Shown here in pieces: positions 53,194-62,028 of a DNA stretch of 64,000 nucleotides. Under the pieces are notes generated by a model, which saw only the letters and a list, made by a program, of their open reading frames with translations, ran no database searches and was not told the origin of the DNA. The stretch is taken from positions 1,860,001-1,924,000 of the forward strand of contig NC_007973.1 of assembly GCF_000196015.1 (NCBI RefSeq), in the 5' to 3' direction. Origin of the DNA: Cupriavidus metallidurans CH34 (GTDB lineage Bacteria > Pseudomonadota > Gammaproteobacteria > Burkholderiales > Burkholderiaceae). Position 1 is the stretch's first letter; the number at the start of each line of letters is the position of its first letter. The translations under genes were made by a program, and so were the position numbers.

Positions 53194-54786
53194 TCAGGCA
53201 CCCGAGTCAATGGGCGCGCCCTCGGCATCGGCGGTAGCCCTTCCCACGGCCTGAACGTCGACGCGCTCGATCCGGCGATCGCTCACCTCCGTGACCGTGA
53301 AACGATAGCCCTCCAGATCGAGCGTCATCCGTGGTTTCGGCACCATGCCGAAGTGTTCGAGCAGCAAGCCACCCAGCGATGCGGCGCCTTTCGCCGAACT
53401 CACCCAGGCGGGGTCCAGGCCGAGCGCCTGCGCCACGCCGTGCAGATCCGCAGCGCCATCCATGAGCCAGTGCCCTTCGTCGATCTTCGTGATCGTGGCG
53501 GTCTCGTCCTCGTCGGGAAACTCTCCCGCAATGGCTTCGAGGATGTCGATCGGTGTCACCAGCCCAACGATCGCGCCATACTCGTCCGCCACCAGCACCA
53601 GACGGCCGCGCGAATGCGAGTCCTTCAGCGTATCGATCAAACGCAGGATATTGATCGACTCGTGGACCACGATCGGCTCGCGCAGGCTCTGTGTCTCGTC
53701 GATGGCGCCCTTGTCGAACAGGTCTCCGAGCGCATCCTTGCCGCGCACGACGCCAATCACGTTGTCCAGTTCGCCGCGGCATACCGGGAAGAAACTGTGC
53801 GGGTCATCAAGAATCTGTTTGCGCAGCGTTCCGCCATCGGCGTTCACGTCCAGATATGAGATATCGGCGCGCGGCGTCATCAGGGAGTGGACGGATCGTT
53901 CGGCCAGGGTCATCACGCCACTCACCATGCTGCGCTCTTCCGGCGCGAACGGCAGCGGTTCATCCCGCTTCACGGCCCCGCCTTCTGGCGTCTCCGATGC
54001 ATTGGCGCGCCGGTCGCCGAGCAGGCGCAATACGGCATCGGCTGTCCTCTGCCGCATCGGCACCCGCGCCATATGACGCAGAAAGTTGCGCTGCGCGACC
54101 TGGTTGAATGCCTCGATCAGCACCGAGAATCCGATCGCCGAATACAGGTAGCCCTTCGGAATATGGAAGCCGAGCCCCTCCGCCACCAGGCTCATGCCGA
54201 TCATCAGCAGGAAGCTGAGACACAGCACCACCACCGTCGGGTGCGCATTCACGAATCGGGTCAGCGGCTTGGAAGCAATCAGCATGACGCCGACCGCGAT
54301 CACGACGGCGGCCATCATCACGCCGAGATGGTCGGCCACCCCCACCGCAGTGATCACGGCGTCCAGCGAGAACACCGCGTCGAGAATCACGATCTGGGTC
54401 ACTACCACCCAGAAGCCGGCGTACTCGGTCTTGCCCCCCTCCATATGTGGCATGCCCTCCAGGCGCTCATGAAGCTCGAGCGTGGCCTTGAGCAACAGGA
54501 AGAAGCCGCCTACCGCCAGGATCAGGTCCCGGGCCGACATCGAGAGCGGCCCAATGGAGAACAGCGGCCGGGTGAGCGTGATGAGCCACGACATCACCGA
54601 CAGCAAGCCAAGCCGCATGAACATCGCCAGCGACAGGCCAACCACCCGCGCCTTGTCGCGCTGGCTCGGCGGCAGTTTGTCCGCGAGAATCGCCACGAAG
54701 ATAAGGTTGTCGATGCCGAGGACGATCTCGAGCACGACCAGCGTGACCAGTCCGATCCAGATCGAGGGGTCGGTCAACCATTCCAT
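53194..54786 (-). CDS. TerC-family membrane protein with CBS and CorC domains (YoaE-like)
   Basis: 530 residues. N-terminal TerC membrane domain of about seven helices with acidic residues inside helices ([40 protein letters not shown]). A cytoplasmic pair of CBS domains follows ([18 protein letters not shown] and [17 protein letters not shown]), then a CorC/HlyC transporter-associated domain. TerC proteins are linked to metal ion export, in particular Mn2+ in relatives. Single gene; the start is followed by typical YoaE-like sequence. Confidence 0.93.
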   Translation of the reverse strand: MEWLTDPSIWIGLVTLVVLEIVLGIDNLIFVAILADKLPPSQRDKARVVGLSLAMFMRLGLLSVMSWLITLTRPLFSIGPLSMSARDLILAVGGFFLLLKATLELHERLEGMPHMEGGKTEYAGFWVVVTQIVILDAVFSLDAVITAVGVADHLGVMMAAVVIAVGVMLIASKPLTRFVNAHPTVVVLCLSFLLMIGMSLVAEGLGFHIPKGYLYSAIGFSVLIEAFNQVAQRNFLRHMARVPMRQRTADAVLRLLGDRRANASETPEGGAVKRDEPLPFAPEERSMVSGVMTLAERSVHSLMTPRADISYLDVNADGGTLRKQILDDPHSFFPVCRGELDNVIGVVRGKDALGDLFDKGAIDETQSLREPIVVHESINILRLIDTLKDSHSRGRLVLVADEYGAIVGLVTPIDILEAIAGEFPDEDETATITKIDEGHWLMDGAADLHGVAQALGLDPAWVSSAKGAASLGGLLLEHFGMVPKPRMTLDLEGYRFTVTEVSDRRIERVDVQAVGRATADAEGAPIDSGA

Positions 54787-54940
54787 GACAGGATTTCACG
54801 TGGGGAAACGTGCACTGTAGCCGGAAATGACAGGCTGCCACAGCACGGCAGCCGTGAGCCCACGTTGACTCTCGGGCGACTTGACCATCCCTCGATAACC
54901 GATGGAAGTATCTAAACCGGACATGGCACCACACTGCGTC

Positions 54941-54976
54941 GTCGTGTACTATGCAACCAGTTGCATAGTACACGAC
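54941..54976. promoter_or_regulatory. 36-bp perfect palindrome upstream of NTF2-like gene
   Basis: Arms GTCGTGTACTATGCAA (54941-54956) and TTGCATAGTACACGAC (54961-54976) are exact 16-base complements around CCAG. It ends 41 bases before the start codon at 55018. A site of this size and symmetry is expected for a MarR-, PadR- or TetR-type dimer, or a pair of dimers. No regulator gene is adjacent. Confidence 0.75.
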
Positions 54977-55017
54977 CGTATCCAACCGGAGACGGCGCCA
55001 CCATGAGGAGACACGAC

Positions 55018-55452
55018 ATGAATGCAGCGGGACTTTCCCCGGCAGCCGCAAAGACGCTGGCAACCTGGCATGACCTTCTGGCACGCAACGCCATGGAGGA
55101 GCTCGATCCCCTGCTGTCCGACAGCATCGTGTTTCGCTCGCCGGTCGCGCATACACCTTACCCGGGCCGTGCCGCGATCAAGCTGGTCCTGAAAACCGTC
55201 AACACGGTATTCAAGAATTTCACCTATCACCGCACGTTCGCCACGGCGGACGGGCTGGGCGTGGTGCTTGAATTCAGCGCCGAGGTCGACGGCAAGGCGC
55301 TCAAGGGCATCGACATGCTGCGTTTCGATCAAGCGGGAAAGATCGAGGAATTCGAAGTGATGGTGCGCCCGATGTCGGGCCTGCAAGCGCTCGGCGCGGC
55401 CATGGGCGCCAAGCTAGCTAGCCAGAAGCACGTACTGGCCGGACAGGACTGA
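55018..55452 (+). CDS. NTF2-like/SnoaL-type protein
   Basis: 144 residues in the cone-shaped alpha+beta fold pattern of SnoaL/NTF2-like proteins: WHDLLARNAMEELDPLLSDSIVFRSPVA, GRAAIKLVLKTVNTVFKNFTYHR, VVLEFSAEVDGKALKGIDMLRFD and KIEEFEVMVRP. Members are ligand-binding or isomerase-like; a specific reaction cannot be given. The frame opens at 54961 inside the palindrome, but AGGAG 8 bases before ATG 55018 decides the start. Likely controlled through the palindrome. Confidence 0.87.
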   Translation: MNAAGLSPAAAKTLATWHDLLARNAMEELDPLLSDSIVFRSPVAHTPYPGRAAIKLVLKTVNTVFKNFTYHRTFATADGLGVVLEFSAEVDGKALKGIDMLRFDQAGKIEEFEVMVRPMSGLQALGAAMGAKLASQKHVLAGQD

Positions 55453-55576
55453 CGGGTCGCTGGCAATTGCTAAGGCGAGGGGCCCCTCGGCACTGAGTTT
55501 CGGCAAGACGCCAGCCACGCCAGCGTTTATGCTTCGGGCACCGGGATGGCGTCTCCCGCCAACGACGAGGATTCGA

Positions 55577-56599
55577 ATGCATAGGTTTCGCTGGGCCGGC
55601 CTGCTGCTGGCATTGCTGTGCGGGATTGCTCATGCCTCGATGGGGCTGACCGAATTGCCGGCTAGCGGGGATGACGGCCCGGTGACCGTGTATTACCCAT
55701 CGAATGATGCGAGCCACCCGGTAAAGCGTGGGCGATTCCTGCTCGACGTCGCGGTGGAAGGCCACCCGGTGGCGGGCAACGGCAGGCTGATTGTGATCTC
55801 GCACGGTTCAGGCGGCGCGCCGTGGGTCCATGCCGACCTCGCGCGAAACCTGGTCGACGCGGGATACATCGTTGCCATGCCGCTGCACAAGGCCGACAAC
55901 TATCTGGATAGCAGCGATCCCGGCCCCGACAGTTGGACCATCCGGCCCGCCGAAGTATCGCGCGCCATCGACGCGATGGGCCGAGACGCGCGATTCGCGT
56001 CGATGCTTCGGTTGGACAAGGTCGGCATGTTCGGGATTTCTGCAGGCGGCCATACCGCGCTGAGCCTGGCGGGAGGACGCTGGTCACCGGCACGCTTCAT
56101 GCAGCATTGCGATGCCCATATCGCAGAGGATTTCCAGACCTGCGTCGGGTTGATCACAAGACTGACGGGCGGCCCGCTGGACGGCGTGAAGGAATGGCTG
56201 GCCCTGCGCGTGATTCACCACCGTTTTGACGACGACACCCCACGCGCCACCTTCGATCCACGCATCGCGGCAGTAGTGGCCGGCGTGCCCGCCGCCGCGG
56301 ACTTCGACATGGATTCACTGGTCCGGCCGGCCGTACCCCTTGGCCTGGTCACAGCCGAGCAGGACCGCTGGCTGATTCCGCGCTTCCACGCGGACCGGGT
56401 ACTGGCGGTCTGCCAGACCTGCGAGCATGTCGCCGACATGCCCACGGGCGGGCACGGCGCGTTGCTGTCGCCGCACCCGCCGGGTCTGACCGGACTCCTG
56501 GGCGATCTGCTCAACGATCCCCCCGGCTTCGATCGCGCCGAGGTTGCCGAAGTCCATCGCAAGATCGTCGCGTTCTTTGGGCGACACCTGCTGCCATAA
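55577..56599 (+). CDS. Exported dienelactone-hydrolase-like alpha/beta hydrolase
   Basis: 340 residues with a signal peptide (RWAGLLLALLCGIAHAS). VISHGSGGAP gives the oxyanion strand, MFGISAGGHTAL the nucleophile Ser155, and GGHGALL near the C-terminus the catalytic His. The fold resembles the predicted dienelactone hydrolases and platelet-activating-factor acetylhydrolase-like lipases. ATG 55577 begins the signal peptide; an upstream in-frame ATG 55529 is not supported. Substrate unknown. Confidence 0.85.
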   Translation: MHRFRWAGLLLALLCGIAHASMGLTELPASGDDGPVTVYYPSNDASHPVKRGRFLLDVAVEGHPVAGNGRLIVISHGSGGAPWVHADLARNLVDAGYIVAMPLHKADNYLDSSDPGPDSWTIRPAEVSRAIDAMGRDARFASMLRLDKVGMFGISAGGHTALSLAGGRWSPARFMQHCDAHIAEDFQTCVGLITRLTGGPLDGVKEWLALRVIHHRFDDDTPRATFDPRIAAVVAGVPAAADFDMDSLVRPAVPLGLVTAEQDRWLIPRFHADRVLAVCQTCEHVADMPTGGHGALLSPHPPGLTGLLGDLLNDPPGFDRAEVAEVHRKIVAFFGRHLLP

Positions 56600-56607
56600 C
56601 GCAGTGA

Positions 56608-57006
56608 CTACTTGCGGGATTTCGACTGGTTGAGCACAACGGCAGCCTGGATAAGCGCTTTCAGCGAAGGCTCGTCGATCTCCTCGCCTTCATGAAAGTC
56701 GATCGCACGCCGCGTGTTGCCTTCGAGACTGGAATTGAAAAGCCCCGCTGGGTCTTCCAGCGACGCCCCCTTGGCAAAGGTCATTTTCACGACGTTCTTG
56801 TAGGTCTCACCCGTGCAGAGAATGCCGGCGTGCGACCACACCGGCACGCCCCGCCATTTCCATTCCTCGATCACCTCGGGATCGGCGGCCTTCACCACCG
56901 CGCGTAGCCGCGCCAGCATCGCGCCGCGCCAGTCACCCAGTTCCTGGATCCTCCCGTCGATCAATCGGGAAGCCGACTCGCTCTCTCGCGGTTCGCTCTT
57001 TGTCAT
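56608..57006 (-). CDS. DUF1801 protein
   Basis: 132-residue cytoplasmic protein with the DUF1801 pattern: LARLRAVVKAADPEVIEEWKW, VPVWSHAGILCTGETYKNVVKMTFAKGASL and LFNSSLEGNTRRAIDFHEGEEI. Structures in this family are small alpha+beta folds without an assigned activity. GAGGAG lies 9 bases before the ATG. Convergent with the hydrolase gene, single. Confidence 0.88.
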   Translation of the reverse strand: MTKSEPRESESASRLIDGRIQELGDWRGAMLARLRAVVKAADPEVIEEWKWRGVPVWSHAGILCTGETYKNVVKMTFAKGASLEDPAGLFNSSLEGNTRRAIDFHEGEEIDEPSLKALIQAAVVLNQSKSRK

Positions 57007-57381
57007 CCAAGTTTCTCCTCGAAAACACGCCTTGGTAATACGGCAGATTCGGGCATGTCAGGCAGTCGAATTACGCACACCGGGTACCTGTCTGACAGCG
57101 GAGTCGAGTATAGCTTTCCCATCACCGCTGACCACGTCGTGCGACAGTGATTTTGTGCGCCCGTATTGGCCTAAAGCACAATGATTTGTCGGGGGCTTCG
57201 CTCCTATACTCGTGTCGAGCCGCGTGCCCGGGGTACGTCCACGGAACGCGGCGCCGCAGCCGGCGCCTGCCCTTCCCTCCCGCGCTTTCCGCACCCGTTC
57301 GTCTTCCTGTTCGGTGCCTTCGCGCCGTGACCGGGTATCGGGTCGCCGGTTCTCGCCATGTCAACGTTACGAGGGGTATCC
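57007..57381. other. Gene-free promoter region of gadB (375 bp)
   Basis: Contains a near-perfect inverted repeat TGTCAGGCAG (57056-57065) / CTGTCTGACA (57088-57097), one mismatch in 10, and TTGTGC (57153-57158) / GCACAA (57176-57181). Either may be a regulatory site for gadB or DUF1801. No gene is seen. Confidence 0.6.
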
Positions 57382-58764
57382 ATGAGCGACATGCAAGAGC
57401 ACAAGGTCACACCGTACGACCAGTTCAACTACGAGGTGCCTGAAAACGTCTTCCCGCGCGAAGGCATCTCGGCGAATGCAGCGGCCGCGATCGTGATCAG
57501 TGACGAATGGACCGACACCAACCCCATGCTCAACATGTCGTCGTTCGTCACCACGTTCGCGGAACCGGAAGCCCGGGAAGTCGCCGCGCGCAATATCTTC
57601 AAGAACTATATCGACCACGACATGTATCCGCGGCTCTTCGCCATGGAAGGCCGCATGGTGCGCTGGCTGCATGAACTGTGGAACGGTCCGAAGGGCGTGG
57701 AGCCGTACGGCACGTGTACGGTAGGCTCATCCGAAGCCTGCATGCTCGGGGGCCTGGCGCACAAGTGGAACTGGCGCCAGCGCCGCCAGGCCGAAGGCAA
57801 GGATGCCACCCGCCCGAACATGGTGACGGGCGGCAACGTGCAGATCGTGTGGAAGAAGTTTCTGCGCTACTTCGACGTCGAGCCGCGCATCGTGCCGCTG
57901 AAGCCGGGCAACTACTGCCTGACCGCCGAAGACCTGGACAAGTACGTCGATGAGAACACGATCTGCGTCGTGGCCATCGCCGGGCAGACCTTCACGGGCG
58001 AGGATGACGACATCCAGGGCATTCACGACTGGCTCGATGCCTACGAGAAGCGCACGGGCATCTCGATCCCCATGCATATCGACGGCGCCTCCGGCGGCTT
58101 CGTCAACCCGTTCCTCTACCCCGACTACAAGTGGGACTTCCGCCTGCCGCGCGTGCAGTCGATCAACGCCTCGGGCCACAAGTACGGGCTGACGCCGCCG
58201 GGCCTCGGCTGGGTGGTGTTCCGCGAACGCAAGATCTTCAACGAGGAACTGGTGTTCTACGTGAACTACTTGGGCGGAGAAATGCCCACGGCCACGCTCA
58301 ACTTCAGCCGCAACGCATTCCAGGTGGCCGTGCAGTACTACCAGTTCCTGCGGCTCGGGTTCGACGGCTACAAACGCGTGATGCAGCACACGCTGGACAA
58401 CGCGATCTTCCTGCGCCAGCAGCTCGTCGACAGCGGGTACTTCGACATCATGAACACCACGCAGCGCATTCCGGTGGTGGCAGTGACGCTGAACAAGAAG
58501 TACAAGAACTTCAACGAGTTCGATGTCTCCAACAAGGTCCGCGAGAAAGGCTGGGTGCTGTCCGCGTACACGATGCCGCCCAACGCCGAATCGGTCACGA
58601 GCCTGCGCGTGGTGGTGCGTCCGCATGTGAACCACAACGTGGCGCAACTGCTTGCCAACGATATCATTAACGCCTGCAAGTTCCTCGAGGCCAACGGTGG
58701 CAATGCCAAGCCTCCCGCATTGCACAAACATGCCGAAGCGCAATCGACGTCGTTGAAGTGCTGA
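57382..58764 (+). CDS. gadB: Glutamate decarboxylase
   Basis: 460-residue PLP enzyme that converts glutamate to GABA and CO2 with proton uptake. The PLP lysine is K267 in SINASGHKYGL, the Asp in HIDGASGGF (234) contacts the pyridine N, and TVGSSEACMLGGLAHKWNW is the substrate loop. Length and motifs are those of bacterial GadA/B. GAGGGG precedes ATG 57382; the in-frame ATG 57358 has no site. No GadC antiporter gene is nearby, so the role in acid resistance is uncertain. A strong terminator follows. Confidence 0.96.
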   Translation: MSDMQEHKVTPYDQFNYEVPENVFPREGISANAAAAIVISDEWTDTNPMLNMSSFVTTFAEPEAREVAARNIFKNYIDHDMYPRLFAMEGRMVRWLHELWNGPKGVEPYGTCTVGSSEACMLGGLAHKWNWRQRRQAEGKDATRPNMVTGGNVQIVWKKFLRYFDVEPRIVPLKPGNYCLTAEDLDKYVDENTICVVAIAGQTFTGEDDDIQGIHDWLDAYEKRTGISIPMHIDGASGGFVNPFLYPDYKWDFRLPRVQSINASGHKYGLTPPGLGWVVFRERKIFNEELVFYVNYLGGEMPTATLNFSRNAFQVAVQYYQFLRLGFDGYKRVMQHTLDNAIFLRQQLVDSGYFDIMNTTQRIPVVAVTLNKKYKNFNEFDVSNKVREKGWVLSAYTMPPNAESVTSLRVVVRPHVNHNVAQLLANDIINACKFLEANGGNAKPPALHKHAEAQSTSLKC

Positions 58765-58778
58765 TGAGTGGATGACTG

Positions 58779-58823
58779 GCCGGCCGAGGGCACGCAATGC
58801 CCTCGGCCGGCTTTTTCTTTTTT
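58779..58823 (+). terminator. Strong rho-independent terminator of gadB
   Basis: Perfect 14-bp stem GCCGGCCGAGGGCA/TGCCCTCGGCCGGC with a 5-base loop, then TTTTTCTTTTTT. It ends just before the stop of the convergent LysR gene. Confidence 0.95.
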
Positions 58824-58831
58824 GGCAACGC

Positions 58832-59716
58832 CTACGCCAACCGCAGATCCCGCAACATATCAAGCACGTGTTGCGTGGAACGCTCAACGTACCCCGCACG
58901 ATGCGCAATACCGAGCCGACGCCACAACGCCGGGCGCAGCGGACGCATGACAATGCGCTTGTCGGGCGATGGCGCCGTCTCCTCAAGGGGTAGTAGCGAG
59001 GCGCCGTAGCCGGCCGCCACCAGACTCTTGATCGCGTCGTTGTAGTTGAGCTGAATGCGGGGCGCGGGATGATACCCCGCAGTCGCGAACCACTCCGTAG
59101 TCAGACGTGAAAGTCGCGTGGTCGCGTCATTGAGAATGAGAGGTTGGGCGGCGAGCCATTCAGGCGTGACGCGTGCTGGGCACTCCCAATGCGCCGGCAA
59201 GAAAGCCATCACGGGGTCGCGGCGCCAAGGCTTGATCACGAGTCCGGCTACCGGCGGCTGCGGCAGTGCAACCAGCCCAACGTCCAGCGTCCCATCCGCC
59301 AGTCGGGACAACGTTTCATGTGAAGTCAGCACCGCCACCTGTATGTCGATCGCGGGATGGTGCTGGCGCAGCCCTTCGAGCGCTTGCGGCAACAGGTGCG
59401 CGATCGCGCCCGTCGACGCGCCGAGCCGCACTCGCCCTTCCAGCCCCTGCACCTGGCGTTGAATATCGTCCAGCGCCCGCTCCGCATCGGCCAGCAGCCG
59501 GCGTGCGCGCTCCACCAGCACCTCCCCTATTGCCGACGGCCTGACTTGCCCGCGCTTGCGCGACAGGAGTGGAGCGCCAATGCGGGCTTCGAGTTCAGCG
59601 ATATGGAGGCTGACCGTTGGCGGCGCCAGATGCAACGCACGCGCCGCATCGGCAAACGAGCCGCGATCTGCAATGGCGACCAGAGTGCGCAAACGGTCCA
59701 GGCTGATCTCTCGCAT
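58832..59716 (-). CDS. LysR-family transcriptional regulator
   Basis: 294-residue regulator. HTH: LRTLVAIADRGSFADAARALHLAPPTVSLHIAELEARIGAPLL; the co-inducer domain follows (VRLGASTGAIAHLLPQAL, VGLVALPQPP). It is divergent from the type-2 argC gene with a T-N11-A box between them, so argC is its most likely target. Confidence 0.93.
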   Translation of the reverse strand: MREISLDRLRTLVAIADRGSFADAARALHLAPPTVSLHIAELEARIGAPLLSRKRGQVRPSAIGEVLVERARRLLADAERALDDIQRQVQGLEGRVRLGASTGAIAHLLPQALEGLRQHHPAIDIQVAVLTSHETLSRLADGTLDVGLVALPQPPVAGLVIKPWRRDPVMAFLPAHWECPARVTPEWLAAQPLILNDATTRLSRLTTEWFATAGYHPAPRIQLNYNDAIKSLVAAGYGASLLPLEETAPSPDKRIVMRPLRPALWRRLGIAHRAGYVERSTQHVLDMLRDLRLA

Positions 59717-59729
59717 GTCGGCGTCCTGA

Positions 59730-59744
59730 TTCAGAAAAACTGAA
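59730..59744. promoter_or_regulatory. LysR-type box between LysR and argC genes
   Basis: TTCAG-AAAAA-CTGAA is a perfect interrupted palindrome (T-N11-A type), 14 bases upstream of the LysR start and 109 bases from the argC start. Confidence 0.6.
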
Positions 59745-59852
59745 TGTTTATGTTATGAAATTCAACTTTCTCTATTGTAGCTATCCACGGAATATAGGGG
59801 CTCGCTCTTCGTTCTACTGCCTCCAACCCAAAGTCAGCGGAGTATTTCACCC

Positions 59853-60782
59853 ATGAGCTCTCCTATTGTTTTCATCGACGGCGACCAAGGCACCACTGGG
59901 TTGCTCATCCACGAACGGCTGCGTAACCGGACCGATATCAGACTGATCACGCTTGCTGCCGCGGAGCGCAAGGATTTGCAGCGTCGCGCGGAAGCCATCA
60001 ACGCCTGCGACATCGCCATCCTCTGCTTGCCGGATGCCGCCGCGCGCGAGGCTGTGGCCACGATTGTCAATCCTGCGGTTCGCGTCATCGACGCAAGCTC
60101 CGCGCACCGTACACAGCCGGACTGGACTTACGGGTTTCCTGAGATGGCGCCGGGGCAGGCTGAGAAAATTGCAAACGCGCGCCGGGTCACCAATCCCGGT
60201 TGCTATCCGACCGGTGCGATTGGCCTGCTGCGTCCGTTGGTGCAGGCTGGGCTCATCCCGGGCGATTACCCCATCAGCATTCATGCGGTATCCGGCTACT
60301 CCGGACGGGGACGCGCCGGCGTGGAGGAATACGAGGGACCGGGAGCCGCCAGCGCGCCTTCCTACCAGGTATATGGCCTGGAACTCGCGCACAAGCACAC
60401 GCCGGAGATCCAGCAGCACGCCGGGCTCGCGCAACCGCCTATTTTCGTCCCCGCATACGGCGCGTTCCGCCAGGGCATCGTGCTGACTGTGCCGCTGGCG
60501 TTGCGGCTGCTGGCACCCGGCGTGGATGGCGCCACGTTACACGCCTGCCTCGCGCGCCACTATGCCGAGGCAGACCACGTGCAGGTCTTGCCGCTGTCAG
60601 AATCGTCCGCCGTGAAGCACCTGGACCCGCAATTGCTGAATGGCACGAACGACATGCGCCTGAGCGTATTTCCTGGCACGGAACACGGGCACGTTCTCCT
60701 GTCAGCCGTTTTCGACAACCTCGGCAAGGGCGCATCCGGCGCTGCGATTCAAAACCTGAACCTGATGCTCGCGTCGCGATAG
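59853..60782 (+). CDS. argC: N-acetyl-gamma-glutamyl-phosphate reductase, type 2
   Basis: 309-residue NADPH-dependent reductase of the shorter (type 2) ArgC class. [17 protein letters not shown] is the dinucleotide-binding start, [11 protein letters not shown] holds the catalytic Cys117, and [15 protein letters not shown] and [13 protein letters not shown] are typical. It normally makes N-acetylglutamate semialdehyde in arginine synthesis. No other arg gene is near; instead it is divergent from a LysR regulator and next to a Bug receptor and an amidase, so a dedicated catabolic or salvage role is possible (inference). Confidence 0.92.
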   Translation: MSSPIVFIDGDQGTTGLLIHERLRNRTDIRLITLAAAERKDLQRRAEAINACDIAILCLPDAAAREAVATIVNPAVRVIDASSAHRTQPDWTYGFPEMAPGQAEKIANARRVTNPGCYPTGAIGLLRPLVQAGLIPGDYPISIHAVSGYSGRGRAGVEEYEGPGAASAPSYQVYGLELAHKHTPEIQQHAGLAQPPIFVPAYGAFRQGIVLTVPLALRLLAPGVDGATLHACLARHYAEADHVQVLPLSESSAVKHLDPQLLNGTNDMRLSVFPGTEHGHVLLSAVFDNLGKGASGAAIQNLNLMLASR

Positions 60783-60804
60783 TTGTGATTGGATTGAAAT
60801 GACA

Positions 60805-60858
60805 GACGGCCACGTCCAGATGCCAGCGCATGGTTGCGCGGATCTGTTCGTGGCCGTC
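60805..60858. repeat. Long hairpin between argC and Bug receptor genes
   Basis: Perfect 10-bp arms GACGGCCACG (60805-60814) and CGTGGCCGTC (60849-60858), with an inner CAGAT/ATCTG pair. No T run on either side, so it may stabilise or end converging transcripts. Confidence 0.65.
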
Positions 60859-60923
60859 ATGCGCGGGACACAAGCAGGCGATGAAACGCCCTAGCGTTCA
60901 TCGCCCCCAAGCAGTGGCTGGCA

Positions 60924-61916
60924 TCAGTCCTCTGCCACGAACCCGGTCGACTCGACGATCGGCTTCCATGCCGCGCGTTCTGTCTGGATGCGCTTGCGCG
61001 CGGCCTCGCCGGATTGGGCGTTCACCTCAAGCCCCAGCGTCTCCAGCTTGGCCGCGCTCGACGCATTGGTCGATGCCTGGAGGAACGCCTTTTCGAGCTT
61101 GGCCTGCTCTGCGGCGGGCGTGCCAGCGGGCACGAAGGCGCCGTACCAGCTCGTCGCGAATTCGTACTGGTTGATGCCCTGCTCCTTCATCGTCGGCACT
61201 TCCGGCAACGCCTTGGCACGTCGTGTGCCGCTCACGCCCAGAAGCTGAATCTTGCCGCCCTTGTACAGCGACATCATGCTGGCCACCGCATCCCAGCCGA
61301 TCGACACGTTGCCGCTGATCACGTCCACCAGCATCGGCGATGCGCCACGGTATGGCGTGGGCGTGATGGCCACGCCCGATGCCTTGCCCAGCGCCACCGT
61401 GCCAAGGTGGCCCGCACTGCCGATCGTGGCCAGGCCCAGACTGGCCTTGGACGGATGCTGCTTGGCCCAGTCCAGGAATTCCTTCATGTTCTTGTACGGC
61501 TGCTGCACGCCTGCTGCCACGGCGGTCGGCACGTCAGTTAGCACCGCCACGGGCACGAGGTCCTTGTCGGCGTCGTAGCTGAGCTTCTTGTACGTGAGCG
61601 GGAAGATCGTGAACAGTGGCGACGGGCCGATGAAGATCGTCTTGCCATCGGGCTTCGACCGCTTGACGTAGTCGAGCGCCAGCCGTGCAGATGCGCCCGG
61701 GCGGTTCTCCACGATCACCGTGCCCTGCCCGTCCTGACGGAGTTGCTCGGCGTAGATCCGGGCCAGACTGTCGGCGGCACCGCCCGGCGCGTAGCCAACG
61801 ATGATGTGCATCGGCGCATCGTCCGCGGCGGATGCTGGCGCGGCAACGATCATGAGGCCGCTGAACGCGGTGCCAAGCAGCCAAGTCAGGCGGCCGGAAT
61901 GAAACTTGACGGTCAT
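60924..61916 (-). CDS. Bug-family (TctC-type) periplasmic solute-binding receptor
   Basis: 330-residue periplasmic receptor. The signal peptide (LTWLLGTAFSGLMIVAAPASAA) is followed by MHIIVGYAPGGAADSLARIYA, VENRPGASARLALD and PTPYRGASPMLVDVISG. ATG 61916 starts the signal peptide; the frame opens to 61964. It lies 112 bases after the amidase gene on the same strand, so the two may be co-transcribed, with the amidase acting on the imported amide or a related compound (inference). Confidence 0.92.
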   Translation of the reverse strand: MTVKFHSGRLTWLLGTAFSGLMIVAAPASAADDAPMHIIVGYAPGGAADSLARIYAEQLRQDGQGTVIVENRPGASARLALDYVKRSKPDGKTIFIGPSPLFTIFPLTYKKLSYDADKDLVPVAVLTDVPTAVAAGVQQPYKNMKEFLDWAKQHPSKASLGLATIGSAGHLGTVALGKASGVAITPTPYRGASPMLVDVISGNVSIGWDAVASMMSLYKGGKIQLLGVSGTRRAKALPEVPTMKEQGINQYEFATSWYGAFVPAGTPAAEQAKLEKAFLQASTNASSAAKLETLGLEVNAQSGEAARKRIQTERAAWKPIVESTGFVAED

Positions 61917-62028
61917 GAGGAAAGTCCTGTGGTGAAAGCGGGAAGCCTGGGAAGGGGCAAGCAAAGGGTGGTGATGTCGGCGTCGATCTCGATATTGAGA
62001 TCGGTATCGGCATCGGCATCACGTAGCG

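Noticed and set aside
55476..55489. Palindrome CGAGGGGCCCCTCG after the NTF2-like gene as a terminator
   Set aside because: No spacer-forming loop beyond GGCC and no T run; left as an unassigned palindrome.
57727..58986. Minus-strand open frame of 419 codons
   Set aside because: Antisense to gadB and crossing its terminator; shadow frame.
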